41,772 bases of DNA from positions 1-41,772 of the forward strand of contig CAVWDE010000024.1 of the NCBI GenBank assembly GCA_963753685.1, given 5' to 3'. The number at the start of each line of letters is the position of its first letter. Position 1 is the stretch's first letter. The DNA is from DATAOG01 sp963753685 (GTDB taxonomy: Bacteria; Pseudomonadota; Alphaproteobacteria; Geminicoccales; Geminicoccaceae). The notes beneath the pieces were generated by a model. The model ran no database searches, was not told where the DNA came from, and was given only the letters and a program-made list of their open reading frames with translations. Of the stretch, positions 1-11,660 are shown piece by piece. Made by a program: the position numbers and the translations under genes.

Positions 1-225
1 GTTGATGTCCTTTCCTCCGGCTACTGAGATGGTTCAGTTCGCCGGGTTCGCCTCCTCCAGCTATGGATTTACTGAAGGATACCCCCTAAAGGGTGGGTTG
101 CCCCATTCGGAGATCTCAGGATCCACGAGTGCTCGCCTCTCCCCTGAGCTTTTCGCAGCGTGCCACGTCCTTCATCGCCTCTCGGTACCAAGGCATTCAC
201 CAGATGCCCTTCTCTCAAGCTCGCC
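1..225 (-). rRNA. rrl: 23S ribosomal RNA, 5' end (partial)
   Basis: Read on the minus strand, this stretch gives the conserved start of 23S rRNA: a GGTGAATGCCTTGG block, then GAGGCGATGAAGGACGTG, then CCGAATGGGG and the AAATCCATAG...GAGGCGAACC segment. Only the first 225 or so bases are present and the gene continues past the left edge of the window. The mature 5' end is placed by similarity at about 225 and could be off by roughly ten bases. It is the third product of the 16S-tRNA-Ile-23S operon. Confidence 0.93.
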
Positions 226-262
226 CACGCTCAGCCCCAAGCGCGCCAGGGGGCGCGCTCGG

Positions 263-2470
<2,208 letters not shown>

Positions 2471-2922
2471 CATCCCTATCACAGCGCCAGCCACCACCCC
2501 CTGGCTCCCGCAGTCCCTCGCAGGACCACGACCCCAGGTTCGGCAGCCCGCGCCGCGGGCCCAACGGCATCACGAGCCAGGTCTCTCCCCAAACCAACCG
2601 GTCCAGGCAAAAACCCCCTCAAAGGCTGACAGATCCCCCAAACCAGAACCTCACCGGCCGCCAGCACCACCAACCCCGTCGCCAGAGCCCCAGCGCCACC
2701 ACCCGGCGCGTCCCAGCCAAGGAACCCGCCTCAACCCAGAATGCCCATGGACAACGACACCCTTGCCGCCGCCCACGCATCCCTTCCTCAACCTATACGC
2801 TTCCAAAGAACGGACGCGACCCCGAGAGCCGAGCTCTCGCCAACGAAACCGACCCTGTGGGGCGCCGAGCTCACGCTCGCAGATTTCGTCGCGTCACCCC
2901 GCGGGGGGCCGCGCAGAACCGG
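2471..2922 (-). promoter_or_regulatory. rRNA operon leader / upstream region without a gene
   Basis: These 450 bases separate the start of 16S rRNA from the end of the DegT-type aminotransferase gene on the same strand, so they should contain the rRNA promoter and leader. The minus strand is strongly G-rich from about 2480 to 2720. I see a 7-base perfect inverted repeat with a 3-base loop at 2823-2839 and an AT-richer spot (TATAGG on the minus strand, near 2797). No convincing -35/-10 pair or BoxA could be recognised, so the promoter is inferred from position only. Confidence 0.4.
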
Positions 2923-4101
2923 CTATTTAGTCCCGCCGCCGACCGAGATCAAGCCCTTTTCGATCAGCTCGCGAATCGCGGCGACAATTCGGGCCTGATC
3001 GGCCAACTCGAGATCCGGGTGGATCGGCAGGCTGAGCACGCGCCGGGCCAAGCTCTCCGCGACCGGCAGGCCACCCGGCGCGGTCGGGAAGTGCGCGTAG
3101 GCCGGCTGCCGGTGCAGCGGCCGCGGGTAGTGGACCGCGGTCGGAATGCCGCGCCGGTCGAGCGCCGCCGCCAGCCGATCGCGCCCGGCCACGCGGATCG
3201 TGTACTGGGCCCAGGCCGAGCGGCCGCCGACCAGCGGTGCCGGCACCTCGACCAGATCGCCAAGCGCCGCGTCGTAGCGCACCGCCAGCGCGCTCCGGCG
3301 TGCGATGTCGTCGTCGAGCGCCTCGAGCTTGACCAGCAGAATCGCCGCCTGCAGGGTATCCAGCCGGCTGTTCCGGCCGATCCGGGCGTGCTCGTAGCGG
3401 CGGGCGGGACGGCGCTCGCCGTGATTGCGCAGGAGCCGCACCTCCTCGGCCAGCTGGTCGTCGTCGGTCAGCACGGCACCGCCGTCGCCATAGGCGCCGA
3501 GCGGCTTCGCCGGGTAGAAGCTGGTCGCGGCGGCGTCACCCTGCCTGCCCGCCGGCTGGTCGCCAACGCGGGCGCCGAAGCTCTGAGCGGCGTCCTGCAG
3601 CACGAACAGGCCGTGTGCCCGGGCGATCGGCCGCAACGCCGCATAGTCCGCCGGCCGGCCGAACAGGTCGACCGGCACCACGGCGCGCGGCGTGAGCCTG
3701 CCCGCGCGCCCGACCGCCTCGATCGCCTCGCCGAGGCTCGCCGGGTCCAGATTGGCGCTCGCGGGTTCGACGTCGACCACGACCGGCGTGGCGCCCACCA
3801 GCGCGACCGCGGCGGCGCTCGCGGCGAAGGTGAAGCCCGGCACGAAGACGGCATCGCCCGGGCCGATCCCGCGCGCCATCAGGACCAGGATCAGCGCATC
3901 GGTGCCGCTCGCGCAGGTGATCACGTGGCGTACGCCCGCGTAGCCAGCGAGCGCCTGCTCCAGTTGTTCGACCTCCGGCCCGAGAATGAACTGGCCGTGC
4001 GCCAGCACCGCTGCGATCGCCGCCTCGATCCGGCCGCCCAGCCGCCGGCGTTGCGCCGGCAGATCGACGAACGGCAAGCCCGGCGGCGTGCTCGAGGTCA
4101 A
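2923..4101 (-). CDS. DegT/DnrJ/EryC1/StrS family sugar aminotransferase (WbpE-like)
   Basis: A 392-residue PLP-dependent enzyme of the family that transfers an amino group from glutamate to a nucleotide-linked keto-sugar, in the cytoplasm, for surface polysaccharide or glycan synthesis. Visible family marks: CASGTDAL near residues 63-70 (phosphate-binding turn), LQDAAQSFGA with Asp170 (pyridine nitrogen), and SFYPAKPLGAYGDGGA with the PLP lysine at Lys199. That lysine block resembles WbpE-type enzymes, but the exact sugar cannot be read from sequence. The start is TTG at 4101, chosen because GGGGAG lies 7 bases upstream and the homology begins immediately. It is full length. Glycosyltransferase genes lie a few kilobases away, but the coiled-coil gene between them is on the other strand, so it is not clearly part of their operon. 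Confidence 0.9.
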   Translation of the reverse strand: MTSSTPPGLPFVDLPAQRRRLGGRIEAAIAAVLAHGQFILGPEVEQLEQALAGYAGVRHVITCASGTDALILVLMARGIGPGDAVFVPGFTFAASAAAVALVGATPVVVDVEPASANLDPASLGEAIEAVGRAGRLTPRAVVPVDLFGRPADYAALRPIARAHGLFVLQDAAQSFGARVGDQPAGRQGDAAATSFYPAKPLGAYGDGGAVLTDDDQLAEEVRLLRNHGERRPARRYEHARIGRNSRLDTLQAAILLVKLEALDDDIARRSALAVRYDAALGDLVEVPAPLVGGRSAWAQYTIRVAGRDRLAAALDRRGIPTAVHYPRPLHRQPAYAHFPTAPGGLPVAESLARRVLSLPIHPDLELADQARIVAAIRELIEKGLISVGGGTK

Positions 4102-4269
4102 GACTTAGCTCCCCAGTCCCGGTTGTAGAACTCGGCGCAGAAAATCGTATCCAAGTGCTCTTGATCTTGGTAAACTTATCGAGAGCTGGCCACAAGGCGG
4201 CCACTTCGATGGGGCCGCGCGTTGCGCCACTACCCAGGCCGCGACGATCGCGACCGTTGGAGTTACGGC

Positions 4270-5406
4270 ATGCGCAAGAACGAGACTGCGCGCCGCAAGG
4301 GGATCTTCGAGGACTTGTTTGCCGAGCGCCAAGTCTATCTCCGTAGCGGCCTGACCAGCCGCTACGTCGTGCTGTCGCGGCCGCTGCAGATCGGCGTGGC
4401 GATCGGCATGGGGTTGGTCATCGCGTGGTTGGCGGTCGCCTCCTACAGCTCGATCGCCAAGCACTTCGAGGTCGCCGGACAGAGCCGCGAGCTGGCCCGC
4501 CTCGAGGGGGTCAACAAAAGCCTGCGCGCGGCCGCCGAGGCCGCCCAGGCGACCGAGGAGCTGCGCGGCCAGGCGGCGCGGGTGCCGGAGCTCACGTCGT
4601 CCTTGGCGGAGGCCGAAGCCGGACGCGAGCGCGCCCAGAACCTGACCAAAGCCGCGGTCGCCGAGGCCGACGAGCTGCGCCGCGAGCTGACGCTGGCGCA
4701 GGACCGGATCCACGAGCTCAGCGCCGCCGGCCCACCAGCCGGCGCCGGCGCCAATAGCACAAGCGCCAGCGCCTCGGACGCCAGCAACCAGCTCGCCAAG
4801 GCCCAGGCCAAGGTCGAGGAGCTGAGCCAGGCGCTGGACAAGGCACGCGCCGAAGGCGAGACGCTGACCGCGCAGCTGGCGGACGTCCGGAGCAGTGCCG
4901 AGCAGCGGGTCGCCGAGCAGACCAAGCGCGCCGACGCCTCGGAGGCGGAGGTCAAGCGCCTGCACGGCGATCTCGATGCCGCGCTCAAGGATGCCGCCAC
5001 GCTCCGCCAGTCGGCGCAGACGGCCGAGGCCGACCTCGCCGACCTGCGCGCCGAGGTGACCCGCCTGCGCGCGCAACCGCCGGCCGGCGGCGAGGCCTCT
5101 CAGAATCTGGCAGAGCTCAAGCAGCCAGAGGCGCCCGCCGCGGACGAGGTCGCCAAGCTCAAGGCGACGCTGACCAGCGCCGAGACCAGGATCGCCGAGC
5201 TTACCGCCGACCTCGAGGCAGCCAAGCGCACGCCCGCCGCCGGGCCACCGGCCGCCCAGCCCGGCGCTGGCGCCGATGGCCAGACCGTCGCCGATTTGCG
5301 GGCGCAGTTGGACGCCGCCAATCAGCGGCTTGGCGCGCTCCAGGCCGCGATCCAGTCGACCGTCGCCAATCTGGCGCCGCTGCCGCCGCCACCGGCACCA
5401 CGCTGA
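4270..5406 (+). CDS. membrane-anchored coiled-coil protein
   Basis: 378 residues with a short cytoplasmic N-terminus (FEDLFAERQVYLRSG, residues 13-27), one membrane helix at about 40-61, and then a long Ala/Glu/Lys/Gln-rich heptad-like coiled coil from about 70 to 350, interrupted by Pro/Ala/Gly-rich breaks. The end is proline-rich. The N-terminal block looks like that of alphaproteobacterial envelope M23 peptidases, but no peptidase domain follows, so it may be a catalytically empty relative or scaffold (inference). The ATG at 4270 is preferred over one 48 bases earlier because GGAG lies 7 bases before it. It is transcribed away from the DegT gene. The high Ala/Glu content makes the coiled-coil call robust but the function open. 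Confidence 0.78.
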   Translation: MRKNETARRKGIFEDLFAERQVYLRSGLTSRYVVLSRPLQIGVAIGMGLVIAWLAVASYSSIAKHFEVAGQSRELARLEGVNKSLRAAAEAAQATEELRGQAARVPELTSSLAEAEAGRERAQNLTKAAVAEADELRRELTLAQDRIHELSAAGPPAGAGANSTSASASDASNQLAKAQAKVEELSQALDKARAEGETLTAQLADVRSSAEQRVAEQTKRADASEAEVKRLHGDLDAALKDAATLRQSAQTAEADLADLRAEVTRLRAQPPAGGEASQNLAELKQPEAPAADEVAKLKATLTSAETRIAELTADLEAAKRTPAAGPPAAQPGAGADGQTVADLRAQLDAANQRLGALQAAIQSTVANLAPLPPPPAPR

Positions 5407-5446
5407 ACCCGACCGCTCCCACCCCGCCCCGTTCACTGATACTCGA

Positions 5447-5950
5447 TCACTCGATCACGACCTGATGGGCGAAGGCGGCGCCGTCGCTGATGGTCAGCTG
5501 CGTGAAGCCCAGAATTTTCATCAGATCGAAGAAGGTGAGCGTCTCCTCGCCGCCGATCTTGGCAAACAGCGGCGTGCCGCGCGCCACCGCGGTCAGCATC
5601 GCGAGCAGGGCGCGCGCCCGGTAGAGCGTGTCGATCACGCCCTCCCTGAGCGCCACGATTAACAGCTTCGAGGCGTCGTCGCCCTTGGCGAACACCGCGT
5701 AGTCCGGTGGGTAGGGCTTGTGCAGCATCTCGCGGGTCAGCTGCACCACGAAGCCGATCCGCCGGGTCTTGTCGCTGTCGACGAGCGTCGGGATACGCGC
5801 CTGATAGGTCTCGATCGTCTGCGGTGGTGGATAGTAGTAGCCGGCATGACGGTCCTCTGCAGCCGCCGCGCCGGCGAGGCTCAAGATCGCCAGCCCCAAC
5901 CCGGCGCTGAGCCAGCGCCGCACCCCGATAGAGCCACCGAGCGCACTCAT
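5447..5950 (-). CDS. small secreted conserved protein of unknown function
   Basis: 167 residues. Residues 12-32 form a clear signal peptide (hydrophobic core, then AAAAED), so the mature protein should be periplasmic. The mature part starts RHAGYYYPPP and contains a compact alpha/beta-looking region with TLPVHD-free but conserved-looking blocks such as YAVFAKGDDASKLLIVAL and FFDLMKILGFTQLTISDG. Start: ATG at 5950 with GGAGGG 6 bases upstream. It converges with the coiled-coil gene, 40 bases apart. I recognise the style of a conserved alphaproteobacterial protein but cannot assign a reaction. Confidence 0.8.
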   Translation of the reverse strand: MSALGGSIGVRRWLSAGLGLAILSLAGAAAAEDRHAGYYYPPPQTIETYQARIPTLVDSDKTRRIGFVVQLTREMLHKPYPPDYAVFAKGDDASKLLIVALREGVIDTLYRARALLAMLTAVARGTPLFAKIGGEETLTFFDLMKILGFTQLTISDGAAFAHQVVIE

Positions 5951-6061
5951 GGCGTTCCCTCCGCAAGCCTGGCTAGTCTAAACCTAGCCCGGGCGCCCGG
6001 TGGGCGTCAGCCCCTGCCCGCTCCGATTCGAGCCGGCACGACACCCGCGAGCAGGCCCGCA

Positions 6062-8243
6062 TCAGGTGCGGCCCGCCCAACCGGGCGGCGCACTCGCCGG
6101 CAGACTGAGGACCATCTCCTCGACCAGCTCTGCCGCCGCCTTGGCACCGTTGCCGGCCACCAGCGCGCGGCCACGCTCGGCGATCGCCCGGCCTTGGTCC
6201 GGGTCCATGAGCCGATCGATCGCGCCCCGCACCCGGTAGGGCTCCGTGCTGCGCACGCAGAGGCCCAGGCCCCGGCGCTCGGCATACAGCGCGCGCCCCA
6301 CCTGGTCGTCCGTCGACGCCCGCTCGTCGGGGACGAAGATGGTCGGCAGGCCATGATGGATCAGCTCGTGACAGGACGTGTCGTCGGCCGCGCTGATCGC
6401 GCCGTCGAACGCCCGGAAATAGCGGCAGAGCGGATAGACCTGGAGCCGGACGACATCGAATGGCAGATCGGCGGATGGCCGGCCGCTGGCCGCAATCTGG
6501 ACGTCGAAGCGCTGCCTGAGGTGCCGATGCGCGATCTCGAGCAGTTCGCGGTCGTCGCGATCGCGGCGCGCGCCGAGCTGGATCAGGATCGCCGGGCGCT
6601 CGGGATCGAGGCCAAGCTCAGCGCGGGCGGCGATCGGGTCCATGAGCTCGGCCTGGTCGAGCAGCAGGATCGGCTCGACCCGCCGTCGCTCATCGTGGCG
6701 GGCGGTCTCGCTTCGCATGTGGACGTCAGCCAAGTCGCGCGGCTCGAGCACGGCATCGAAGTGGCGGGCATGATCGTGCGCGCCCCGGTCGGCGTCCGGG
6801 CGCCAGAGGCCGCCTCGGCACCAGAGGAACGGCAGGCCCGGATGGTCGATGCGGGCCTCGATCAGGCCCGGATCAGGCAGGATGCCGTCGAACAGGAGGG
6901 CGCGGGCGTCGTAGAACGCGATCATCTCGCGCAGCTGCGCCCGCAGCGCCTGATTCCAACGCTCCACCGGGAGCTCCGGATCCGAGGGACGGCCGGTGAA
7001 TTCGACCAGGTAGCCGAAGTCGTCGACCACCCGCGTGGCCTCGGACATGGCGAGGAAGACCGGCTCGATCGAGGGCGGGCAGCGCCTGGCCACCGCGAGC
7101 AGACGGGTAAGCGTGCCGAGGCCAGGGCCGTTCGATACGAACAGCACGCGCCGGCGCGGCTGGCGCTCGCGCCGCAAGTGGAGACTTCGGGTCGGCGCCG
7201 GCGGTCCGATCAGCGCGCGCAGCCGCTCGACGTGGGCGCGCGGGCTGAACCGGCGCGCGATCAGATCGCTCGCGCGCTGGGCCATGACCGCGCGCGTTGA
7301 CGGCCGCTCGAGGCCGCGGATCGCGGCGCGCAGGCCGTCGGCCTCGGCATAGGCGGCGGCATCGCCAAAGGTCTCGCGCAGGGCCGCCGGCAGGACCGCC
7401 GGCACGCCGCTCGCCAGCGCCTCGAGGATCTCGAGCCGGACCGGCTGGGCGACGTCGGCGCACAGGTGGACCCAGACATCGAGCCCGGCCAGAAAGTCGG
7501 CTAGCCGAGACGGTGCCGGGGTCGACCACGGTCCAATTGACGGGCAGTTCGCCCAGCAGGGCCGCAAGGCGCGCCCGGTCGGCCAGCACCCGGACCTCGA
7601 GGTCGGCCTCCTCCGGATAGGCCGAAAGCAGCAGCGGCCGTGGCAACGGCCAGGCCAGCCGGTCGAGCTCGCCGTGACGGCCGATCACCACCCGGCCCGA
7701 CCAGGCGCGCCGCGTCGGAATCGCGATCGCACCGGGGTCGAGCACCGGCGGCCAATCCTGGTCCAAGAGCGGCAGCGGCCAGCTGGCGGCAAGGAGCTGG
7801 GCTCGGATCTGCGGTCCGGCCGGAGCCAGACGGACACCTTCGCCGAGCAGATCCTCGAGGTTCCGGAGGAGCCTCCGGCCATCGAGCCACGGCCGGCCCC
7901 GGGCGTCGAACAGCGGATGATTGACCACCATGAGCTTGCGCTCGGCGGCGAGGCGCGGCGCTCGCGGCGGCGGCTCGGCGATGACGCCGGGATGGTGGAC
8001 GAGCGCGAGGCGCGCGCTGCCGGCGGCATCGGGGTCGAGCCAGTCGGCCAGGCCCTGCTCGATCGCGGCGCGGATCAGCGGCTGGATCGGGTGCGGCCGG
8101 CCGAGCAGGGCGCTCTTCACGTGCAGCAGCGCGGTCCGGTAGCCGGCGCCCGCCTGGGCCCGGATCTCGGCCGCGATCGTCCGCCCGGTCGGTCCGGGCA
8201 AGCGTAGATCGCTGATCAACAGAACGTCGTAAGCGAGCGCCAT
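6062..8243 (-). pseudogene. two-domain glycosyltransferase (GT4-like + MurG/GT28-like), interrupted by a frameshift
   Basis: Two overlapping reading frames make one protein of about 725 residues. The first (from 8243 to about 7505) begins MALAYDVLLISDLRLPG and carries the N-terminal glycosyltransferase half. The second (about 7510 to 6062) continues with LADFLAGLDVWVHL and EILEALASGVPAVLP, the C-terminal end of a GT4-type fold. It then runs into a separate GT28/MurG-like domain (RRVLFVSNGPGLG, then HELIHHGLPTIFVP and a DDQ). Removing one G in the TCGGCTAGCC stretch near 7500-7507 joins the frames as SLADFLAGL. ATG 8243 is used; a TTG at 8267 overlapping the stop of the upstream gene is an alternative with a better ribosome site. 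It is the last gene of a minus-strand run with another glycosyltransferase. Whether the shift is real or a sequence error is open. Confidence 0.75.
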
Positions 8244-8263
8244 CCCCTGAGGCCCGGCTGACC

Positions 8264-9043
8264 TCAAAGCGAGCCCTTGGGCTCGGTCGTGATGAAAAGA
8301 TGGCTGACCGCGACCGATCCCGCCGGCTCGCCCGCCTGCAGCGCGGCGAGCCGCTGCCGGAGCGCCTCGATGTAGTCGCCCGCGGGCTCATAGCCGGGTC
8401 GCGGCTGTTCGAACAGCGGATGCGCGGAGGTCACCGCCACGATCATCTCGCGCCCGTACGGCGCCGAGATCTGAAAGCCGGTCGCGAACCGGACCGCGCC
8501 CTTGCCTTCCGCCCATGCGCGCACCGGCAGGGTGGCGATGTAGCCGACCCGGCCATCGTGCTGCACATAACCAAGGTACAGGTAGCGGCCCATCCGCGGC
8601 AGCGAGATGTCGAGGGTCAGATCGTCGCCCTCGCGCAGCCGGGTCTCGCGCGAGGCGGTCGTGATCGTCAGTCCGGGCTCCGAGCCGGCCGCCGCCTGGC
8701 GATAGGGAGCCAGGACCGCCAGCAGCTCGCACGTCGGCCAGGGGTCGACCTCGAGATCGGACTCGATGGTGCCGAGCCCCTGGATCTGCCCGAGCGATTG
8801 CCGGAGGTTGGCCAGGTCCTGCTCGCTGCTCACATGGCCGGTCAGGTGGACGTTGTTGCCGTCGTCGAAGCTGGCGTCGACCGCGGCGCAGCTGAGCGCG
8901 GCCGTGGTCGCGGCGACCTGCGCTTCGAGGGTCTGCCCGAGTTCGGCCGCAACCGCCGGGACCGCCGCCGGGATCCGGTCAAGCCCGACGCCGCCGCCAA
9001 GCGCCACGGTCACCAGGCCAAGGCCGACGGCATAGTGGCGCAT
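8264..9043 (-). CDS. exported protein with DUF4384 domain
   Basis: 259 residues. The first 30 or so residues form a signal peptide-like segment (MRHYAVGLGLVTVALGG). Residues 35-105 resemble a BON-like region (VHLTGHVSSEQDLANLRQSL). Residues 125-215 match the DUF4384 pattern (REGDDLTLDISLPRMGRYLYLGYVQHDG, ending in the PYGREMIVAVTSAHPLF block). DUF4384 is found in envelope-associated proteins and often next to kinases or caspases; no enzymatic role is known to me. Start: the ATG at 9043 lies 7 bases after GGAGG; a GTG 3 bases earlier is possible. Its stop overlaps or nearly abuts the downstream glycosyltransferase, implying co-transcription. Confidence 0.82.
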   Translation of the reverse strand: MRHYAVGLGLVTVALGGGVGLDRIPAAVPAVAAELGQTLEAQVAATTAALSCAAVDASFDDGNNVHLTGHVSSEQDLANLRQSLGQIQGLGTIESDLEVDPWPTCELLAVLAPYRQAAAGSEPGLTITTASRETRLREGDDLTLDISLPRMGRYLYLGYVQHDGRVGYIATLPVRAWAEGKGAVRFATGFQISAPYGREMIVAVTSAHPLFEQPRPGYEPAGDYIEALRQRLAALQAGEPAGSVAVSHLFITTEPKGSL

Positions 9044-9211
9044 CACCTGTCCTCCGCAGAGCGCATTCGCGACCGCATGGCCGGTATCGCTCCCAGGTCG
9101 TCTGCGCTCCCTTCGGAGGCTGAAAGGATACTCACTCGCGCAGTCCTGCGGTTGTGGTCAATACCGATCGACGAGGAGGCCGCGGCGGCGGCCGATGGCG
9201 ACCATCGGCGG

Positions 9212-9724
9212 TCAGGCCGGTCGCTCGATCGCTGCGGCGCAATCCGGCGGCGGTGGTGTGCCGAACGAGATCAGGGATTGCGGCCGCCATTTCTCGACCA
9301 GCAGCCGGTAGCGGCGGCGCTCATAGGCCCGCCAGTCGAGATCGGGCGCGAAGCGCTGTCGACGGCCGCCGTCGGGCAGGTACTCGAAGCGCAGCCCGCG
9401 CGCGCTGAATGGCTCGAAGTCGAGCGCATCGGTGAGGAAGACCGGGCTGACTGGCGAACCCCCACCTTCCCGAATCACGGCCTCCAGGACCTCCTCCAAC
9501 GCTGCGGCCGACAGACCGAAGACGCTGACGAAGATCACCGCCTCCGGGGCGTTGGTTGACGGCGCCGCCTCGGGAGCGGCAGGTGCGCCGGATGGCCCTG
9601 CCGAGCCAGCGGGCACATCGGGCGGCTTCTCAGGGGCGGCGAACCGGGCCGGGCGGGCCGCCACGAATGCGGCGCGCAGCCGATCCAGCAGGCCGGGCGG
9701 GAGGGTCGGCGACTTGGATTGCAC
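9212..9724 (-). CDS. hypothetical protein between glycosyltransferase genes
   Basis: 170 residues, not recognised. The N-terminal third is Pro/Ala-rich and probably disordered. From about residue 60 there is a folded-looking part (APEAVIFVSVFGLSAAALEEVLEAVI) followed by SPVFLTDALDFEPF and FEYLPDGGRR, the style of the N-terminal half of a nucleotide-sugar-binding fold. The start is GTG at 9724, only 9 bases after the stop of the preceding glycosyltransferase gene, so it is likely translated from the same message. It may be a small partner of the glycosyltransferases. No stronger statement is possible. Confidence 0.65.
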   Translation of the reverse strand: MQSKSPTLPPGLLDRLRAAFVAARPARFAAPEKPPDVPAGSAGPSGAPAAPEAAPSTNAPEAVIFVSVFGLSAAALEEVLEAVIREGGGSPVSPVFLTDALDFEPFSARGLRFEYLPDGGRRQRFAPDLDWRAYERRRYRLLVEKWRPQSLISFGTPPPPDCAAAIERPA

Positions 9725-9733
9725 CGCCGCCGC

Positions 9734-10828
9734 CTAGTTGCCGGCAAGCCGCGCGGTCGGCGCGCGGCGCACCCATGGCTTCGCGGTCAGGCGATGGAGC
9801 AAGCCGGACAGCAGGTGGCCGATCAGCCGCCGGTCGTAGCGCCGGGCGGTCGCGAACGCCCGCTTCGCCATCCGCTCCCATGCCTGGGGCTCGATCCGGC
9901 AGGCGCGCTCGAGCGCAGCACCAAGCGCCGCCGGATCGTCGGGCGCGAACAGCAGGCCATCGTCGCCGTCGATCACCAGCTCGGCGAGGGTCGGCAGGCA
10001 GGGCACGATCACCGGCCGCGCGAGCGACAGGGCGAGCAGCACCGTTGCCGGGCTCAGGCTGGCACGGCGGGGCGAGACCACGAAGTCCACGTCGCCGAAC
10101 AGCGCGGGCAGGTCTGCGTCGTCGAGATGACGATCGTGCACGTCGATCCGGGCGCGGACCGCCGCCGGCAGCCGGCTCAGATCGATCGGGTCGATCTGCC
10201 GGCCGGCGATGGTCAGCCGGGCGCGCCCGTCCTCGAGCCCCGCGAAGCTTTGCACGAGCTCGCCGGCGCCCTTGGCGCGGTCGAGCCGTCCGAACAGCAG
10301 GAAGCGCCGTCCACCATCGGCCTCCCTTGGCTCGAGCGGGCTGGGATTGGGAAACAGCGGCCGGTAGTTGCCGTGCGGAATGACCGTGACCTTGTCGCGG
10401 TCGAGCCGGCACTCCCGCTCCAGCTCCTCGAGCGCGCCGTAGGAATGCAGGTGGATCTGGTCGGCGAGGCTCGCGAGCTTGGCGCACAGCTCGCGGTGAA
10501 CGCTTCGATGGGGGCCGTCCTGCGGCGCCAGTCGGTGCACGGTCCAGAGCACCAGGCCGCCATCGTCCTGAAAGCCCTCCAGCTGGTCGAGGAAGCGCTG
10601 ACAGGCACCGAGCGCTTCGCCGTCGCTCGGGAGATGCCGGTAGACCGCGTCCTCCTCATGGACATGGAAGATGACCCGGCTGTCGGTGGCCTGACGCTGA
10701 AGCTTCAGGCACGCGTCCCCGAGGCTGCCGCTCTGGGCGTGAAACCCCGCGTCGAGGCCGGAATAGAGCAGCGACTGGCAGGGATCGGTGGACAGCTGGT
10801 CCGGAAAGTAGAGGATGCTGTGCTGCAT
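9734..10828 (-). CDS. glycosyltransferase family 4 (GT-B fold)
   Basis: 364 residues, about the usual size for a single-domain GT4 enzyme. The C-terminal half carries the family pattern: RRFLLFGRLDRAKGAGELVQ near residue 190 (start of the donor-binding Rossmann half), then FVVSPRRASLSPATVLLALSLARPVIVP and LAELVIDGDDGLLFAPDDPAAL, matching the acidic EX7E/GLL donor site. It should transfer a sugar from a nucleotide donor at the inner face of the membrane to a surface glycan or other acceptor. The ATG at 10828 has no good Shine-Dalgarno. The next gene starts 9 bases after its stop, and a small gene ends 44 bases upstream, all on one strand. Confidence 0.88.
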   Translation of the reverse strand: MQHSILYFPDQLSTDPCQSLLYSGLDAGFHAQSGSLGDACLKLQRQATDSRVIFHVHEEDAVYRHLPSDGEALGACQRFLDQLEGFQDDGGLVLWTVHRLAPQDGPHRSVHRELCAKLASLADQIHLHSYGALEELERECRLDRDKVTVIPHGNYRPLFPNPSPLEPREADGGRRFLLFGRLDRAKGAGELVQSFAGLEDGRARLTIAGRQIDPIDLSRLPAAVRARIDVHDRHLDDADLPALFGDVDFVVSPRRASLSPATVLLALSLARPVIVPCLPTLAELVIDGDDGLLFAPDDPAALGAALERACRIEPQAWERMAKRAFATARRYDRRLIGHLLSGLLHRLTAKPWVRRAPTARLAGN

Positions 10829-10872
10829 GCGATGACGGTCGGGTCACCCGGGAGCGGCCGGACGCGGGGGCC

Positions 10873-11112
10873 CTACGCCTCGGGCGTCAGGCTCTCGTTG
10901 ATCGCCTGGCAGCAGCGCCGGCTGAGCGCGCTCGCCTCGTCCAGCGACAGGCCCGCCTTGACGATCCAGGGCGCCGCGTCGTCGGTGAGCTCGACGACCA
11001 CCGCGTAGCGCTCGAGCTCCTGCTCGAGCAACGGGGTCTCCGGCTCGATCCGGATGCGCCTGACGTCCGCCGGGCGCACCCCCTCGCCGGTCGGCAGCAG
11101 CGCGAGCTTCAT
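10873..11112 (-). CDS. small hypothetical protein
   Basis: 79 residues starting MKLALLPTGEGVRPADVRRI. It is acidic, with a beta-alpha look (LERYAVVVELTDDAAPWIVKAGLSLDEASALSRRCCQAINESL). I do not recognise a family. The ATG at 11112 is chosen over a possible upstream start because AAGGA sits 6-7 bases before it. It is the first gene of the minus-strand run that continues into the two glycosyltransferases. Confidence 0.65.
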   Translation of the reverse strand: MKLALLPTGEGVRPADVRRIRIEPETPLLEQELERYAVVVELTDDAAPWIVKAGLSLDEASALSRRCCQAINESLTPEA

Positions 11113-11211
11113 GGCCGTCCTTCCCGGCGGGTCCGCCACTCGGGTTGCATCCGGCGCACATCTAGGAGCTTCGGCGCCGGGTTGGCAAGCGCGCGCCGGG
11201 AAGGGAAGCTG

Positions 11212-11500
11212 TCATCCGCAAACGAACGGCGGCGGCGTGCGCGCTTTGGGATTCACGTACACGGCATAGAGAGACCGGCTCGCAGCCATGAACAGCCGGT
11301 TGCGCCTGGAGCCGCCGAAGACGCAATTGGCGCAGATCTCCGGCAGCAGGATCACGCCGATCAGGGCGCCATCATTCGGCGCGAAGACACGGATGCCGTC
11401 CCAGCCGTCGCCGACCCAGCCGACGCCCGCCCAGACGTTGCCGTCGGCATCGACATCGGCGCCGTCGGCGAAGCCCGACTTGCCCTTCCACGCGATATCA
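11212..11500 (-). pseudogene. 3' fragment of an SMP-30/gluconolactonase-like gene
   Basis: The minus strand encodes only the last 90 or so residues of an SMP-30-type beta-propeller (FADGADVDADGNVWAGVGW, then DGIRVFAPNDG, then ILLPEICANCVFGGSRRNRLFMAASRSLYAVY). These blocks line up with the ends of the two intact paralogues nearby. Homology begins abruptly at about 11490-11500, near a run of eight T at about 11560, so the first three quarters of the gene are missing. It lies head to head with the intact copy on the plus strand. It is best read as a deletion remnant. Confidence 0.78.
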
Positions 11501-11660
11501 GCGAGGGCCCCTGCAATTCCGCATATCGGATTGGGCTGGACATTGCGAGCGGGCAGGTGTTTTTTTTGGTGGCAAGGGGACAACCACGCGGCAGGGCGTG
11601 CAAAGGAGGCGGCGCGAAACGGCCTCCGAAATCAGTGTAGGCTCAAGTCAGGAGACAAAC

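Noticed and set aside
2857..4128. Plus-strand frame of 423 codons over the aminotransferase
   Set aside because: Antisense shadow of a clearly conserved minus-strand gene.
5720..7300. Plus-strand open frame of 526 codons over the glycosyltransferase gene
   Set aside because: Shadow of the real minus-strand gene; rich in Arg/Ala/Gly with no motif and no ribosome site.
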